Of a stretch of DNA of 64,000 nt, positions 45,595-55,892 are shown one piece after another (the stretch's first letter is position 1; each line of letters starts with the position of its first letter). Under the pieces are notes generated by a model that was not told the DNA's origin, searched no databases, and worked only from the letters and a program-made list of their open reading frames with translations. The stretch is from assembly GCF_000715075.1 (NCBI RefSeq), contig NC_134103.1:56202230-56266229 (forward strand), given 5' to 3'. This stretch comes from Nicotiana tabacum (Eukaryota > Streptophyta > Magnoliopsida > Solanales > Solanaceae). A program made the position numbers and the translations under genes.

Positions 45595-46995
45595 ATCTCT
45601 AATTAATTAAAGTCGCTAGAAGTTTCTGAATGTTGTAATAAGCTAAGGAAGGCTCAAGCGAGGTATGTTGGCGAAACTCTTTCCGTAGAATCGGATTCCT
45701 CGAAATTCCTGTAAACTTCGATTATGGGTTGATCAAATTCCTATTTCTGTCATTACAGTCTTCTTCTATGGTTAGCTGGTCCAAATGCCCATAGTTTGAA
45801 TCATAATCAGATTGTATAATGCTATGCTCCTGTTTTATGCTTATCCCCAATGTGTTTTGAATTCTTACATGCTTATGGGCTGAAGATATGATTTTTCTCC
45901 ATGTTTCAAATATCCTTATATGTTTTAAGATGATCCTTGGAAGTTAATGAAAGAATGAAAGTATAAATTATGGAAAGCGGACGTCATGCCAAAAATGATG
46001 ATTTACATATGAGACCTAGTGTGCCACCGAAAATAAAAGAAAGTATGAAAGGATATGAAAAGTATATGATCTTTTTTATGATAAATGCTTTTGGGAGGCT
46101 GGGTCATAAATATCCAAGCCTGAAACTACACATGCCGATGTAGGGATTGATTGAGGGATAAATTCCCATTATATTATATTCAGATTATTCCCCTTAATTG
46201 GGATGAGTCGAGTTGAGAGCTAGAAAAGACCATGTTGACCCACACGACATTGTGGTGAGACGGCTTAGCCGATCGGGCAAAGATCGGGTTGCCATGCCGC
46301 GCACAGGGTGGTGTTGTGTATTATGTGAAGCCTCATACTTTGGGGTGAGATGGCTTAGCGGATCGGGCATAGATCAGACTCCGTACTATAAGCACAGTGG
46401 TATGTCTGTGCTAAAGATCTCCCAACCTAAAACATTAATTTGACATGAAGATTAACCCCAATCTTGACTTGATATTATATCATTATTTGGTTTTCTCATT
46501 GATTTCATGTTTCTCTCCTTTTGTGTTGCTACTCTATTCATTGAGAGCGTGTTTAGCTTTACATACTAGTACTATTCAATATGCACTAATATCCCTTTTG
46601 TCGGGGGCACTACATCTTTAATGGATGCAGGTGGTTCCTCAACAGGCGGCATCGATCATTGATAGCGCTACACCCTCTTCAGCTAACTTGGTGATACCCC
46701 CTTCCTATCGGGGTCATGTGTCTTTTGCTCCTTGTGCATTATATTTTAAGGTATAGCCAGGGTCTTATTATCGGCATTATCATACTACTCTTTTGTATGA
46801 ATTAGAGGCACCGTAGATATAGTGTGAGTTGTATTTTGATTTGGGAAAGTCAAATCCAAATGGTTCCACTTATAAAATACGCAAGTGTAATGTATTTTGG
46901 GAATTGTAAAATGGAGTCTCTAAATAGAATTGGTGTTGTATATGTTACTCTTTTGTTGTATAACTTGTGATATTAATCTTCACATTATTTATGGG
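45595..46995 (+). repeat. Fragment of G11-family LTR
   Basis: Homologous to 58150-60165: shared CTAGAAG..AAGGTATGTTGGC near 45621, AAACTACACATGCCGATGTAG near 46122, two tandem CCGATCGGGC modules (46265-46420), and GTCGGGGGCACTACATCTTTAATGG-type words near 46598. Left half missing; right end fades near 46995 where T1 material begins. No coding. Confidence 0.7.
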
Positions 46996-48711
46996 TAAGG
47001 TCGGGTAGAAAGCATCAAGTAGGCTTGCTTGATTAGGGTATCTCAGTTGAGTGCTGGTCGCGCTCCCCAAGGTCGGGGAATGGCACATCTGTCCCGAGGT
47101 CGATGCCTTAGATGACCCCAAGGTGGCCAGGAGGGAGTTCAAAAATGCCCTTGCTCGGAACATAGATTGTGGATCTGTCGGAGCCTTCGGTGAGGGTGCC
47201 TCCTCTCGGAGTCCCCAGCCTGAGACCAAGGAAACGAAGAGAAGATTCTCCTCCTCGGCTAGACTCAAGAGCCTGCCACAGTAGTCCTCGTTGATGAAGG
47301 GGAAGCTAGTGATGAAGATCTTCAAAGAAGAAAAGGATCTTCATCAGCTCAACCGGATGCTCAGCCGGGAGAGCTTCAAAACCCAACGTTAGATGAAGTT
47401 GAGGCACTTTGGGGTGAGATGGGCTTGATCGTGAACGCTGACTCTCGTTTCCCAGCCCCTTTTATTACCTCCGGTCAAAGGAGTTTGAACCCCGAGCTCT
47501 TTGTGCCTCCATCTTCTGGGCAAACAATAATCATCATCCCTTTGCCACAATTGCTTCTTCTTCCTCTACGCCAATAACTTCATGCCAACCGACACTAGCT
47601 ACTTCTTCGCCACCAGCACTATCTATATCTCCTCCACCGGTATCAGCCGATCGAGAAAGGAACGTTTCTCCTCCTCGATCTCCTGACCATGGGAGCTTAG
47701 GAACTACCTTCGCTATGCCTTTTCAGCATCCCCAAGGAAGGGGAAGCGCCACTCTTGCAATCTTGAATGAGGAGCATATCCTCTCCCGGCAGTGGAGCTT
47801 GCCAATTACATAAAGTTGTTGGCTTCGATGAAGGATTGGAAGAAAATGGGTAACCTTTCCGGGGAGTGATTGATAAACAATAGCATGCACAGTGCGGTGC
47901 AGGTATCATACTAGTTTCCTCCTTTCTTCTTTTCTACTTATATGTTGCAACGATAATTCTAACTTTGAACTTCTCTTTTTAGGCCAACCTTCTTTCTTCC
48001 GAAGGCCTGCAAAGGTTGATCCCTGATAAAGGAACCAACTTGCCGCACTCCTCCCGATACTGGAGGCAAAAGTTATAGAGATGGATGAGCTTGAGGCTCG
48101 GTTACAGCAGAGCATGAAAGAAATGATGGACCATACCCAAGAAGCTACCCAATTAAGAGAAAAGCTTCAAGAGGATAAGGCTAAGTGGGCCAAACTCCAT
48201 GATGCTATAATCTCCGCTGCCGAGCGCGAGTCTGCCTTCGAGGAGCAAATAAATAATCTAAAAGCCAACTTATGCTCCAAAACTGAAGAGGCATGCTGCC
48301 AAGGAGAAGAGGGCCCGAATGGAAGAGAAGCTGAAGAGGACCATGGAGCAAAACCGGCTTCATTCAACTACCAATGTTGAGCTTGACTCCTGCCTCAGAG
48401 CCATGAAAGCTGAAAGAGAAGGGCTCCAGGCCGAGATTGATAAACTCCAAGAAAAATGCCAGGACCAAAAGTATTCCCTCGTCTTTGAGAAGTCTTATGC
48501 TATATATCATATGAGGAGGAAAACCTTGGAGGAGGCCAAAGTGGGCATCGTCGATATTGATTATTGTATCGCCAAGGCCCGAGAAATGGAGTTAATTGCT
48601 CGTGAAAATCTTCATGTTCAGCCCGCTACAACTGACTCCTTGAATACTAGTTCTGATTATTCGGGAACCGAAGAGGAGTCTGAAGAAGATGAGGCCCTGA
48701 CCCGATAGTGG
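46996..48711 (+). pseudogene. T1 antisense ORF (coiled-coil protein) with an intron
   Basis: A coding region on the strand opposite to T1 gag-pol, downstream of INT. Tat-lineage elements are known to carry extra ORFs there, some antisense. Readable parts: DALDDPKVARREFKNALARN (47105-47164), EVEALWGEMGLIVNADSRFP (47400-47455), INNSMHSAVQ up to the intron, ANLLSSEGLQRLIPDKGTNL after it (47983-48042), then a long Glu/Lys/Leu/Gln-rich coiled coil (DELEARLQQSMKEMM at 48084; AMKAEREGLQAEIDKLQEKC at 48402). It ends with an acidic tail EEESEEDEALTR and TAG at 48706. Frameshifts near 47280, 48065 and 48330, plus a TGA at 47868 before LINNS, break it. Function is unknown to me. Confidence 0.78.
47903..47982 (+). 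other. Probable GT-AG intron in the T1 antisense ORF
   Basis: CAG|GTATCATACTAG at 47900 and CTTCTCTTTTTAG|GCC ending at 47982: 80 bp, T-rich, with a pyrimidine tract before AG. The coding frame reads SAVQ on one side and ANLLSSEG on the other with the same phase; the intron itself is AT-rich and non-coding. Length and borders are normal for a short plant intron. Confidence 0.72.
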
Positions 48712-49635
48712 ATCCGCATTCCTCTACCGGGGGAAACATAAATCCATCTCTCCCTTCGAGTTCTAGAGGCAATGATGTATAACTTTTTTTTCTTTTCTTT
48801 TCTTTTTCTTTTGTTTTTTTTATTTTGTAATTATGCCAAACCTTACATCGGGTTTGGTACTTTATAAGTAAATAAAAAAAAATTTGCTGAAGTGTTGTGC
48901 AAAAATATTCCTTTTATGTTTAGTGAATTAAAGCTTCAGGTATATTTTCATCTAATAGCTTTTGATTACGGGCATAAACTCTTCTAGAATCTACCCTTTA
49001 CTATGAGGATTTCATAAGAGAGAGGGCCCTTATGTTTACAGTTCTCTTGAAGAGGACATCTCCTGTTCATTCCAGCACAAGCATAAAATTAACTCATCAT
49101 TTGGACAAGAAATAATATAAAAATAAAAGGACTTCATTTTATTCCCTCTATCTTTAAAAGTACATATGCATTCATTTTCTTAAGTAAATAAAACTACCAA
49201 AACATGTGGCTAACTTGTACAACTTATTTTTATGGAGTTGATCATGTAGTCCCCGACCATGATGAGACATTATTGAGCCCGATTCTGACAGTCCCCAATT
49301 TTTATGGCATTCTTGGTGCCGTACTATTCCCCCTCCCCTAGTGCTCGAATGCGAATACCGGAAGTCTTGTACCCGCATTACTACTTCACCGGCGGAAACA
49401 ACTTGTGAATGGTTAAATAATAATTTTTTAATAATGAAAGGCAAAGCTTGACATCAAACCAAAGATTATTTAACCATCCACATAGCCGTTTACCATCAAT
49501 GTGAAAATTTTAGTGCCTTGATATTAAAAGGTCTTGCTTCTGCCGATGATGCTTCATTCATAGTATACTTTCCGTTGTTGCCTCATTAAAAACCTTATCA
49601 GAAAAACCCGATTGGGACAAAAACTGGTCGAAGGG
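48712..49635. other. Non-coding stretch between antisense ORF and T1 INT
   Basis: 924 bp between two convergent coding regions. It holds a polypyrimidine run of T and C (48784-48832), an inverted repeat (49405-49481), and no credible ORF. In Tat elements this would be the spacer before the 3' LTR. Confidence 0.6.
49405..49481. repeat. 17 bp inverted repeat between convergent T1 ORFs
   Basis: GTGAATGGTTAAATAAT (49405-49421) and ATTATTTAACCATCCAC (49465-49481): 16 of 17 pairs, 43 bp spacer. It lies between the 3' end of INT (minus) and the 3' end of the antisense ORF (plus). Either a terminator-like RNA hairpin or a relic of a small inverted-repeat transposon. Confidence 0.65.
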
Positions 49636-50860
49636 AAAAAGAGTGCAGCACATACTTTCAGTATTGGTAGGAACCATCAACAATAATACCTTTGGAGGTG
49701 AGTCGCGTTCCAATTGCTAGGTATTTGACTCCATCTTGATTTTCCAACTTGTATGATCATTTACCGGTAATAGCTAAAATCTGGAATGGACCTTCCCACG
49801 TTGGTCCCAGCTTCCCGGCATTGACTTTCCGAGTGCTCTGAGTCACCTTTCTCAAAACCAGGTCTCCTACCTTGAATTAACGGAGATAGACCATGCGATT
49901 AAAATATCTTTCCATTATTTGATTTTGATCCACCATCCTCACGTACTCCATGTCCCGGTGTTCGTCGAACTAGTCCAGCTTTACCAGTAACGCTTCATTG
50001 TTTGCTTCTTCGTTTGTTCGGGAAACCCTCAAAGTCGACTCCCCCACTTACACCGGTATCAGAGCCTCCGCGCCGTACATGGTAGAGAAAGGTGTTTCTC
50101 CTATGCTTGACTTTGCCGTTGTCCTATATGCCCATAGCACTCTCGGTAGCTCATCGGGCCACTTGCCCTTGGCATCATCTAACTTCTTCTTAAGGTTCTG
50201 AATAACTACCTTGTTGGTCGATTTTGCCTGTCCGTTATCACTTGGATGGCACGGTGAAGATGTAATTCTCTTGATTTTTAATCCTTCCTAAAATATTATG
50301 ACTTTTGAACCTATGAACTGCGGCCCATTGTCACAAGAAATTTCCTTCGGTATTCCAAATCGGCAGATTATGTGGTCCCATATGAAGTCGACTACTCCGC
50401 ATTAACCGATATTTTGGTAAGGACTTGCTTCAACCCTTTTAGTAAAGTAATAAGTTAAAACTAAAATAAATACCTTTCCATGACCCGGTGGCAAAGGACC
50501 AACTATGTCCATTACCTATTTCATGAATGGCCATGGTGACAACACCGAATGCAAAAGTTCTACTGGTCGGTGCAGCAACTGTGCATGTCGTTGACATTTG
50601 TCATATTTTTGAATGAATGCCTTTGCATCCTCATCCATTTGGAGTCAATAATAATCTGCCCCGATCAACTTTAGAACTAACGAGTCTACACTAGAGTGAT
50701 TCTTGCAAACTCCTTCATGGACTTCCCTCATCACGTAATCTGCCTCCGAGGCCCCCAGACACCAAGCCAATGGTCCTCTATATGACCTTCTATAATACTA
50801 CCCATCTACGAGGCAATAACGAGCTGCTTTGGTCCGCATTGCCCGAGATGCCTTCGGGTC
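49636..50860 (-). pseudogene. pol: T1 integrase (Tat lineage)
   Basis: Minus strand, read right to left. HHCC region: MREVHEGVCKNHS then DKCQRHAQ (50730-50590). Core: MDIVGPLPPGHGK (about 50515-50480); [14 protein letters not shown] (50350-50310); then HPSDNGQAKSTNK (about 50250-50212), where the catalytic Glu (GQAEST in the family) is Lys (GAA to AAA). WAYRTTAKSSIGETPFSMVY (50130-50075) and [19 protein letters not shown] (49895-49840) follow, then [18 protein letters not shown] near 49810-49755, ending TRLTSKGIIVDG about 49650. Several stops (50044, 49970, 49875). An IN without its Glu could not catalyse strand transfer. Confidence 0.9.
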
Positions 50861-51194
50861 ATCGGGTAGTTTACCATGCCGAAGATACTCAATGAACTAA
50901 TTCCTCCAAACCCAGACTAAGTTGGTTGAATTGACGATGGTATCAGAGTCAGATCCTTCCATCTCCGTGGATGACCCCAAATTAGATAATGCATCAGCTT
51001 CCACATTTTCTTCACTTGGAATGTGGATGATTGACCATTATCTGAATCATGCAATCAATGCCTGAACCTTGTTAAAATATTGCTGCATGCCTTCTTCCTT
51101 TGTGTCGTAAAATTCCATACACTTGGTTTACTACCAGTTGGGAGTCACATTTTATTTCGATGACGTCAGATCCTAGTCCCCGAGGTAGTTCAAG

Positions 51195-51560
51195 TCATGC
51201 AACAAAAACCTCATACACGGCTTCATTGTTAGTTAATAGAATAGTTTTAATGTCCTGCCTCAGAGTTTTCCCCGAGGGCGTGATTAGAACTGCCATGAGA
51301 TCGGACACCAGCACTACTTCCTTAGTAGCCAAGGGTATTAACCTAGTACTGAAGTCGGCCACAAAATCGGCCAAAACATGCGACTTGATTGCATTTCTTG
51401 GATTATACTCAATGTCCAATTCTCTAATTCTTACTGCCAATTTAGCCAAATGTCCTGACAATTCAGGCTTGTGAAGGACATTCCTCAAATGAAAGGTTGT
51501 CACAATGGCTATCGGGTGACACTGAAAATATGGCCTAAGTTTTCGGGAGGCTCATACGAG
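51195..51560 (-). pseudogene. pol: T1 second RNase H (aRNH), catalytic motif deleted
   Basis: Tat elements carry an extra archaeal-like RNase H after the retroviral one. Here: SGHLAKLAVRIRELDIEYNP (51465-51406), IKSHVLADFVADF (51388-51350), VVLVSDLMAVLITPSGKTLR (51310-51251), LLTNNEAVYEV (51235-51203). The family has a DGASN-type catalytic box between VLVS and AVLITP. In this copy it is shortened to SDLM, so the first acid is gone, while NNEAVYE retains the Glu. Open for 102 codons. Confidence 0.85.
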
Positions 51561-51593
51561 AGCCAAGGCTAGCTTTTCAAGGTGTGGATAATG

Positions 51594-51850
51594 CTATGCT
51601 CCTGACAATACTTTACTAATATAATAAATAGGAAATTGTGTACGTTCTTCCTCTTTGACCAAAACGGTACTTACCGCTACTTTCGAGACCGCTAGATATA
51701 TTAACAACTGCTCGCTTTCCCTCGGTTTTGACAGTAACAGGGACTGGACAGGTACCTTTTTAGGTCTTTCAGTGCCTGTTGGCATTTCGGAGTCCATACA
51801 AATCGTTCTTCTTTTTCAGAAGTGATGGCATTTCACCGAGGATCTAGAGA
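51594..51850 (-). pseudogene. pol: T1 RNase H
   Basis: Retroviral-type RNase H that follows RT. Seen: PVQSLLLSKPRESEQLLIYL (51749-51690), AVSKVAVSTVLVKEEER, FPIYYISKVLSGA at 51596. The N-terminal MDSEMPTGTERPKK part is a frame-altered version of the RT connection. One short open piece of 67 codons. Confidence 0.82.
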
Positions 51851-51949
51851 TGAACCTGCTTAGAGCCGCCAAAATTCTAGTCAGTCTATATACTTCCTTC
51901 ACACTTGTCAATTTGTTCATAATGTCCTCGATAGCTTTGATTTTATCAA

Positions 51950-52700
51950 TATTTACCTCAATCCCTCTTTGAGAGACTAGGAATCCCAAGAACTTAACGG
52001 AACCAACCCCGAATGCATATTTCTCCGATTGAGTTTCATGTTATGCTTCCGCAAGATGTCGAAGGTTTCCTGGAGATGCTTAAGATGATATTCTACATTT
52101 AAAGACTTTACTAACATGTCATCAATATATACATCCATTAGTTTTCCTTTCTGGTTCTCAAACATTTTATTAACGAGCCTCTGATAAGTGGATCCGGCTG
52201 TCGTAAGCCCAAAAGGCATCATATTATAGGAATATGTGCCAAAGTTTGTTATGAAAGAGGTTTTTTTCCTGATCCTTCGGGTTCATCTTGATATGATTGT
52301 ACCTAGAGTAAGAATCGAGGAAACTCATTAGCTCATGCCCGGCCATAGAATCAATCATTTGATCAATGTTCGGCAACGGGAATGAGTCCTTAGGGCATGC
52401 CTTATTTAAATACTTATAGTCTACGCACATTCTAAAATTGTTATTCCTTTTCGGTACTATAACTATGTTGGCTAACCATTCTGAATCTCCCGGATTGAAA
52501 CAATATTGAGTAATTGGGTTACCTCTTCTTCAACAAACCTGTTCCTGAACTCTACTATCGGTCATTTCTTCTGCCTTACTAGTAGGAAATTAAGATCCAG
52601 GCTCAGCTTGTGGACCTCTACCTCCAATGGGATACCCATCATATCTGAGTGCGGCCACGCAAAGCAGTCAACATTATCTTTAAGAAAACTTACAAATTTT
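51950..52700 (-). pseudogene. pol: T1 reverse transcriptase (Tat lineage)
   Basis: From right to left: HSDMMGIPLEVEVHKLSLDL (52660-52600), LVRQKK, EFRNRFVEEEVTQLL (52550-52505), SEWLANIVIVPKRNN (52485-52440), MCVDYKYLNKACPKDSFPLP (52430-52371), DSMAGHELMSFLDSYSRYN, MMPFGLTTAGSTYQRLVNKM (52222-52163), and the catalytic DVYIDDMLVKS box at 52138-52106 with both Asp kept, then HLKHLQETFDILRKHNMKLN. A frameshift just past 52225 and another near 52020 break the frame. The sequence is distinct from the G-type RT (VFIDDIL) and typical of Tat. Confidence 0.92.
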
Positions 52701-53049
52701 ATCCTGAGCTTGGGACATAATCATGTTCCCAAATGAAACTTCCTTTCCAAAAAATCTTCAAATAGGGCCACTTGCTCAAGTTCTTGTGCGGTCAAATTGG
52801 TCGCATCTGTCTCCTCTGGTACTTATAAATGCCTCGACACCTGATGGAATTCCAATGAATCCTCGCTTTTATCATTTTCATTCAGAAAGGGAGAAGGAAT
52901 CAGTTCCTGTAATTGCTATTTGATGGACTCTTTTCCCTTTCTACTGGAAACAGTTATCGTATTTATCTCCCTCGTCACCGCTTGTCTCCTCTTATCTGTT
53001 TGATTCCTTTTGGCGTTGAAAATTTCAACAACTGATGATATGGTGAGGG

Positions 53050-53335
53050 TACATCCTTCATATCGTGTATCCACGTCTTCTGAGGATTACATTTTACCCA
53101 TATCGCCATCTACCACTTCGAATAGAGTAGTCTTTGTTACTCCTTCGGCATGTGTGAGTAGAAGAATCTCTCGTAGGGTTGTCACGCTTGTCAAGTTGAA
53201 GCCAACTATGAATTTTATTGCCGAAATGATATTCCCTATTAACTTCGCTTGCTCTAGTACTCTCCATTGGATGATATTGGTTGAGCTTCCTAAAATTTAA
53301 AACATTAATAGAGATTACCAAAGCGTCATTGTATG
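53050..53335 (-). pseudogene. pol: T1 protease, active site deleted
   Basis: Starts after the VISINVLNF stretch (53313). The family has a loop ending in DPGSSAN. Here only GSSTNIIQWRVLEQAKL remains (53290-53240), so about 25-30 bp carrying the catalytic Asp-Pro are missing. Then NLTSVTTLREILLLTHAEGV (53195-53136) and LFEVVDGDMG. Two reading frames overlap here because of the deletion. Inactive. Confidence 0.8.
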
Positions 53336-55186
53336 GCAAAAGAAGTCCGTCAGCGTCCTCCTCCGTGAAGGTGATATCATCTTCCGCTACTTCCCAGAGC
53401 CTCTTCTTGTGAATCACTAATATCTTTGTTTTCTTAGCTGCTAAGAAGGTTATACCATTGACTTTGTTTTCTCTGAAGATCATGTTTATAGTCATCCCAG
53501 ACGACCCTTCGACTACCTTCGAAGGCTCCGTATTGTCATGGCTTCTTCCATAGTTGTTCTTCGCTCGGTCTTTTAAGAACTCCCTGAGAAGGACATTCTT
53601 AAACAGTATCACCACCTCTTCACAAAGATGTCGACAGTCCTTAATTTTGTGGCTGTGAGTCCCATGGTATTCACACCATAAACGGGGATCCCTCTGGACA
53701 AGATCTGTTTGGTTTGGGAATCGTGCTTCCTTAATATTCTTCATTGCTGATACCAATTCTACAAATCTGATGTTAAAATTGTAATATGATAATATGGTAT
53801 ATGTGGAGCTCGGGCCCCTCGCACCTCCTTCTCCTATAACGGCCTGCTATTCCGACCTCGATCAGGCCTTCTATCGGAAGCAAACCTATCCTATAATTGA
53901 AACCTTCTACTGTTACGCCCATCGACCCTCTCGTACAGTAGAAAGTGACCTCTATAGGAATGTCGATCTGCATCAAAGTCGCTCTTAAACTTGTCCAAAT
54001 TTTTGTCTTGACCTCGTCCCTTGGTCGAGACCAAAGACCCAAGTTGATCGTCTTCTATCCTTATTTTCGACTCATACCAGTTATGTACATCCGCCCATGT
54101 GGTTTCCTGATACTCGAGCAGGCTCTCCTTCAGCTTTTGGGATGCATTAGAACTCAACGGGTTTAGACCCTCGTGAATGCTTCTACTGCCCACTCATCCG
54201 GAACTTCCGACAGCATCATCCTTTCCTTCTGGAATCGGATCACAAATTCTCGCAATAACTCAGACTAGCCCTGCAAAATTCTGAATATGTCTGCCTTTCT
54301 AGCCTGAACCTTTCTTGCTCCATCATGGGCCTTGATAAACGAGTCTACAAGCATCTCAAAAGAATCAATTTAATACTCGGGTAAGAGAGAGTACCATGTC
54401 AGCGCCCCTTTTTGTGAGGGTTTCACCAAACTTCTTCAATTGAACCGACTCGATCTCATGTTGAGCCAAGTCATTTCCTTTCACTGCCGTGGTGTAGGTT
54501 GTGATGTGCTCCTGCGAATCCGAAGTCCCATTGTATTTTAGTATGTCTAGCATATTGAACCTCTTCAGAATTAGTTCCGGTGCTACGCTCGGCTTGAACG
54601 ACAACTGTGTGTATTTTTTTTTAATCTGGACCCTTTAGAACTGGTGGTGCGCCCTGAATCTGATCCATCCGAGCATAAAACTCCTTCGCATTCTGATCCA
54701 TTCGTTCATTCATTTATCTCATAAACCTCATGAGCTCGGTTTTGAAGGGATCATTCTCGTTGTTATTCACATATCAGCCACCGGTCCCTCCGGATTATCA
54801 AAACTGACTTCACCTCTTGTGGTGTTGTTATCGACTCTCTAAGTCGTTTGATTTGCAGGAACACTAGGAGGAATCGACCCCCTTCCATTTGCGTTCTTGG
54901 AGGCTCTTGACAATGCTTGTTTTAACTCCGTCATCACCCGATCCTACCTTGAGAGGTGATTCATGATTGCTTTCTGTTGTTCCCTCAGAAGTTTGACCGT
55001 TTCCACGACATGTTCCTCCTACGCATCATCGGGAGTTGGCTCCGGCACATACCGAGGGTACTAACTGTATCAAACCGGGGTCGTCTCATCCCCTTTGTTG
55101 CAAGTCTCACTAACTGAGTCATCATGTAAGGATAATTCTTCACGTGCCTCAACATTGTGTGTGTTGTTGACATCATTGGCTGCCAT
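53336..55186 (-). pseudogene. gag: T1 gag (Tat lineage)
   Basis: ATG at 55186 (MAANDVNNTHNVEAREE). Then KLLREQQKAIMNHLSR (54990-54945) and ALSRASKNANGRGSIPPS. Capsid part: ELILKRFNMLDILKYNGTSD (54574-54515), QEHITTYTTAVKGNDL, FQKERMMLSEVPDEWAVEAF (54235-54175), SNASQKLKESLLEYQETTWA. The C-terminal knuckle-like segment is WCEYHGTHSHKIKDCRH (53680-53630). The last part, EDDITFTEEDADGLLLPYND (53380-53322), leads into PR. Eight or more stops and frameshifts; longest open piece 220 codons (53094-53756). Confidence 0.88.
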
Positions 55187-55264
55187 ATCTAGTTTTTACT
55201 AGGGAAAGAACCAAACTAGTTAGTAACAAACGAATGAATCAAAGTAATTGTGCAGCTGTCTATT

Positions 55265-55282
55265 CCCCACGGTGGGCGCCAA
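55265..55282 (-). promoter_or_regulatory. T1 primer binding site (TGGCGCC type)
   Basis: Minus-strand TTGGCGCCCACCGTGGGG, two bases after the LTR end. The TGGCGCC start would pair with a tRNA ending GGCGCCA. It is a different primer from the Met-type PBS of the G elements; I do not assign the tRNA. Confidence 0.8.
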
Positions 55283-55284
55283 AC

Positions 55285-55892
55285 TGTTTATCCGTAAAAT
55301 GGTACAGTTAAATTTGTTACGTAGTTTATAGACAAGCAACTTGATTTGATCCAAAAATAATAAAGAGAAAGAACTAAAATTAAAATTTAACGATTTAAAT
55401 TTAATAAGATAACAAGCCTGGCTCCGATCTCAGCGTCTTCGAGAGAAGAAGTGAAAATAATGACAAAATGAAAGAAAGGTGTTAATTTGAGAGCAAAATA
55501 GTAAAATATAGCTTTTTGTTTTCATACCCTTACAATGGCTGCTGACCCTATTATTTATAGCTATACCTAGGGAACTAAGATCACAGGATCAAGCTCCTCT
55601 TTAATGGTAATAAAAGAGTTATTGATGAACATGTAATGACGAGCCTTGAATGAGAATATTCTCTGCAACCGTCGCTCATTTAATGTTAGTAAATATTCAT
55701 CCATTGAATGTTATTTGACGACAAGCCTTTGAACTCCTACCGTTGACTAAGTTCCCTTCAGAATTTATCTGATACTAGTCACCCTGTTGTTTCCGATATT
55801 GACTGTTTCCCGACTCATCCTTTTCCAATCTTTAGTTCCACGTGTCATGTTATCACTCAACTATTTGTTATCAACCAATTTTACCCCATACA
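55285..55892 (-). repeat. T1 5' LTR (608 bp)
   Basis: Starts TGTATGGGGTAAAATTGG at 55892, ends ACGGATAAACA at 55285. A CTATAAATAATAG promoter-like box lies at about 55552-55564 on the minus strand. Short and unlike the multi-kilobase gypsy LTRs nearby. The 3' LTR expected left of 47000 is absent. Confidence 0.82.

Noticed and set aside
50055..50065. GGTATCAGAGC, identical to part of a Met-type PBS
   Set aside because: Lies within T1 integrase codons with no LTR terminus beside it. A second near-match at 50938-50948 is also isolated. Chance.
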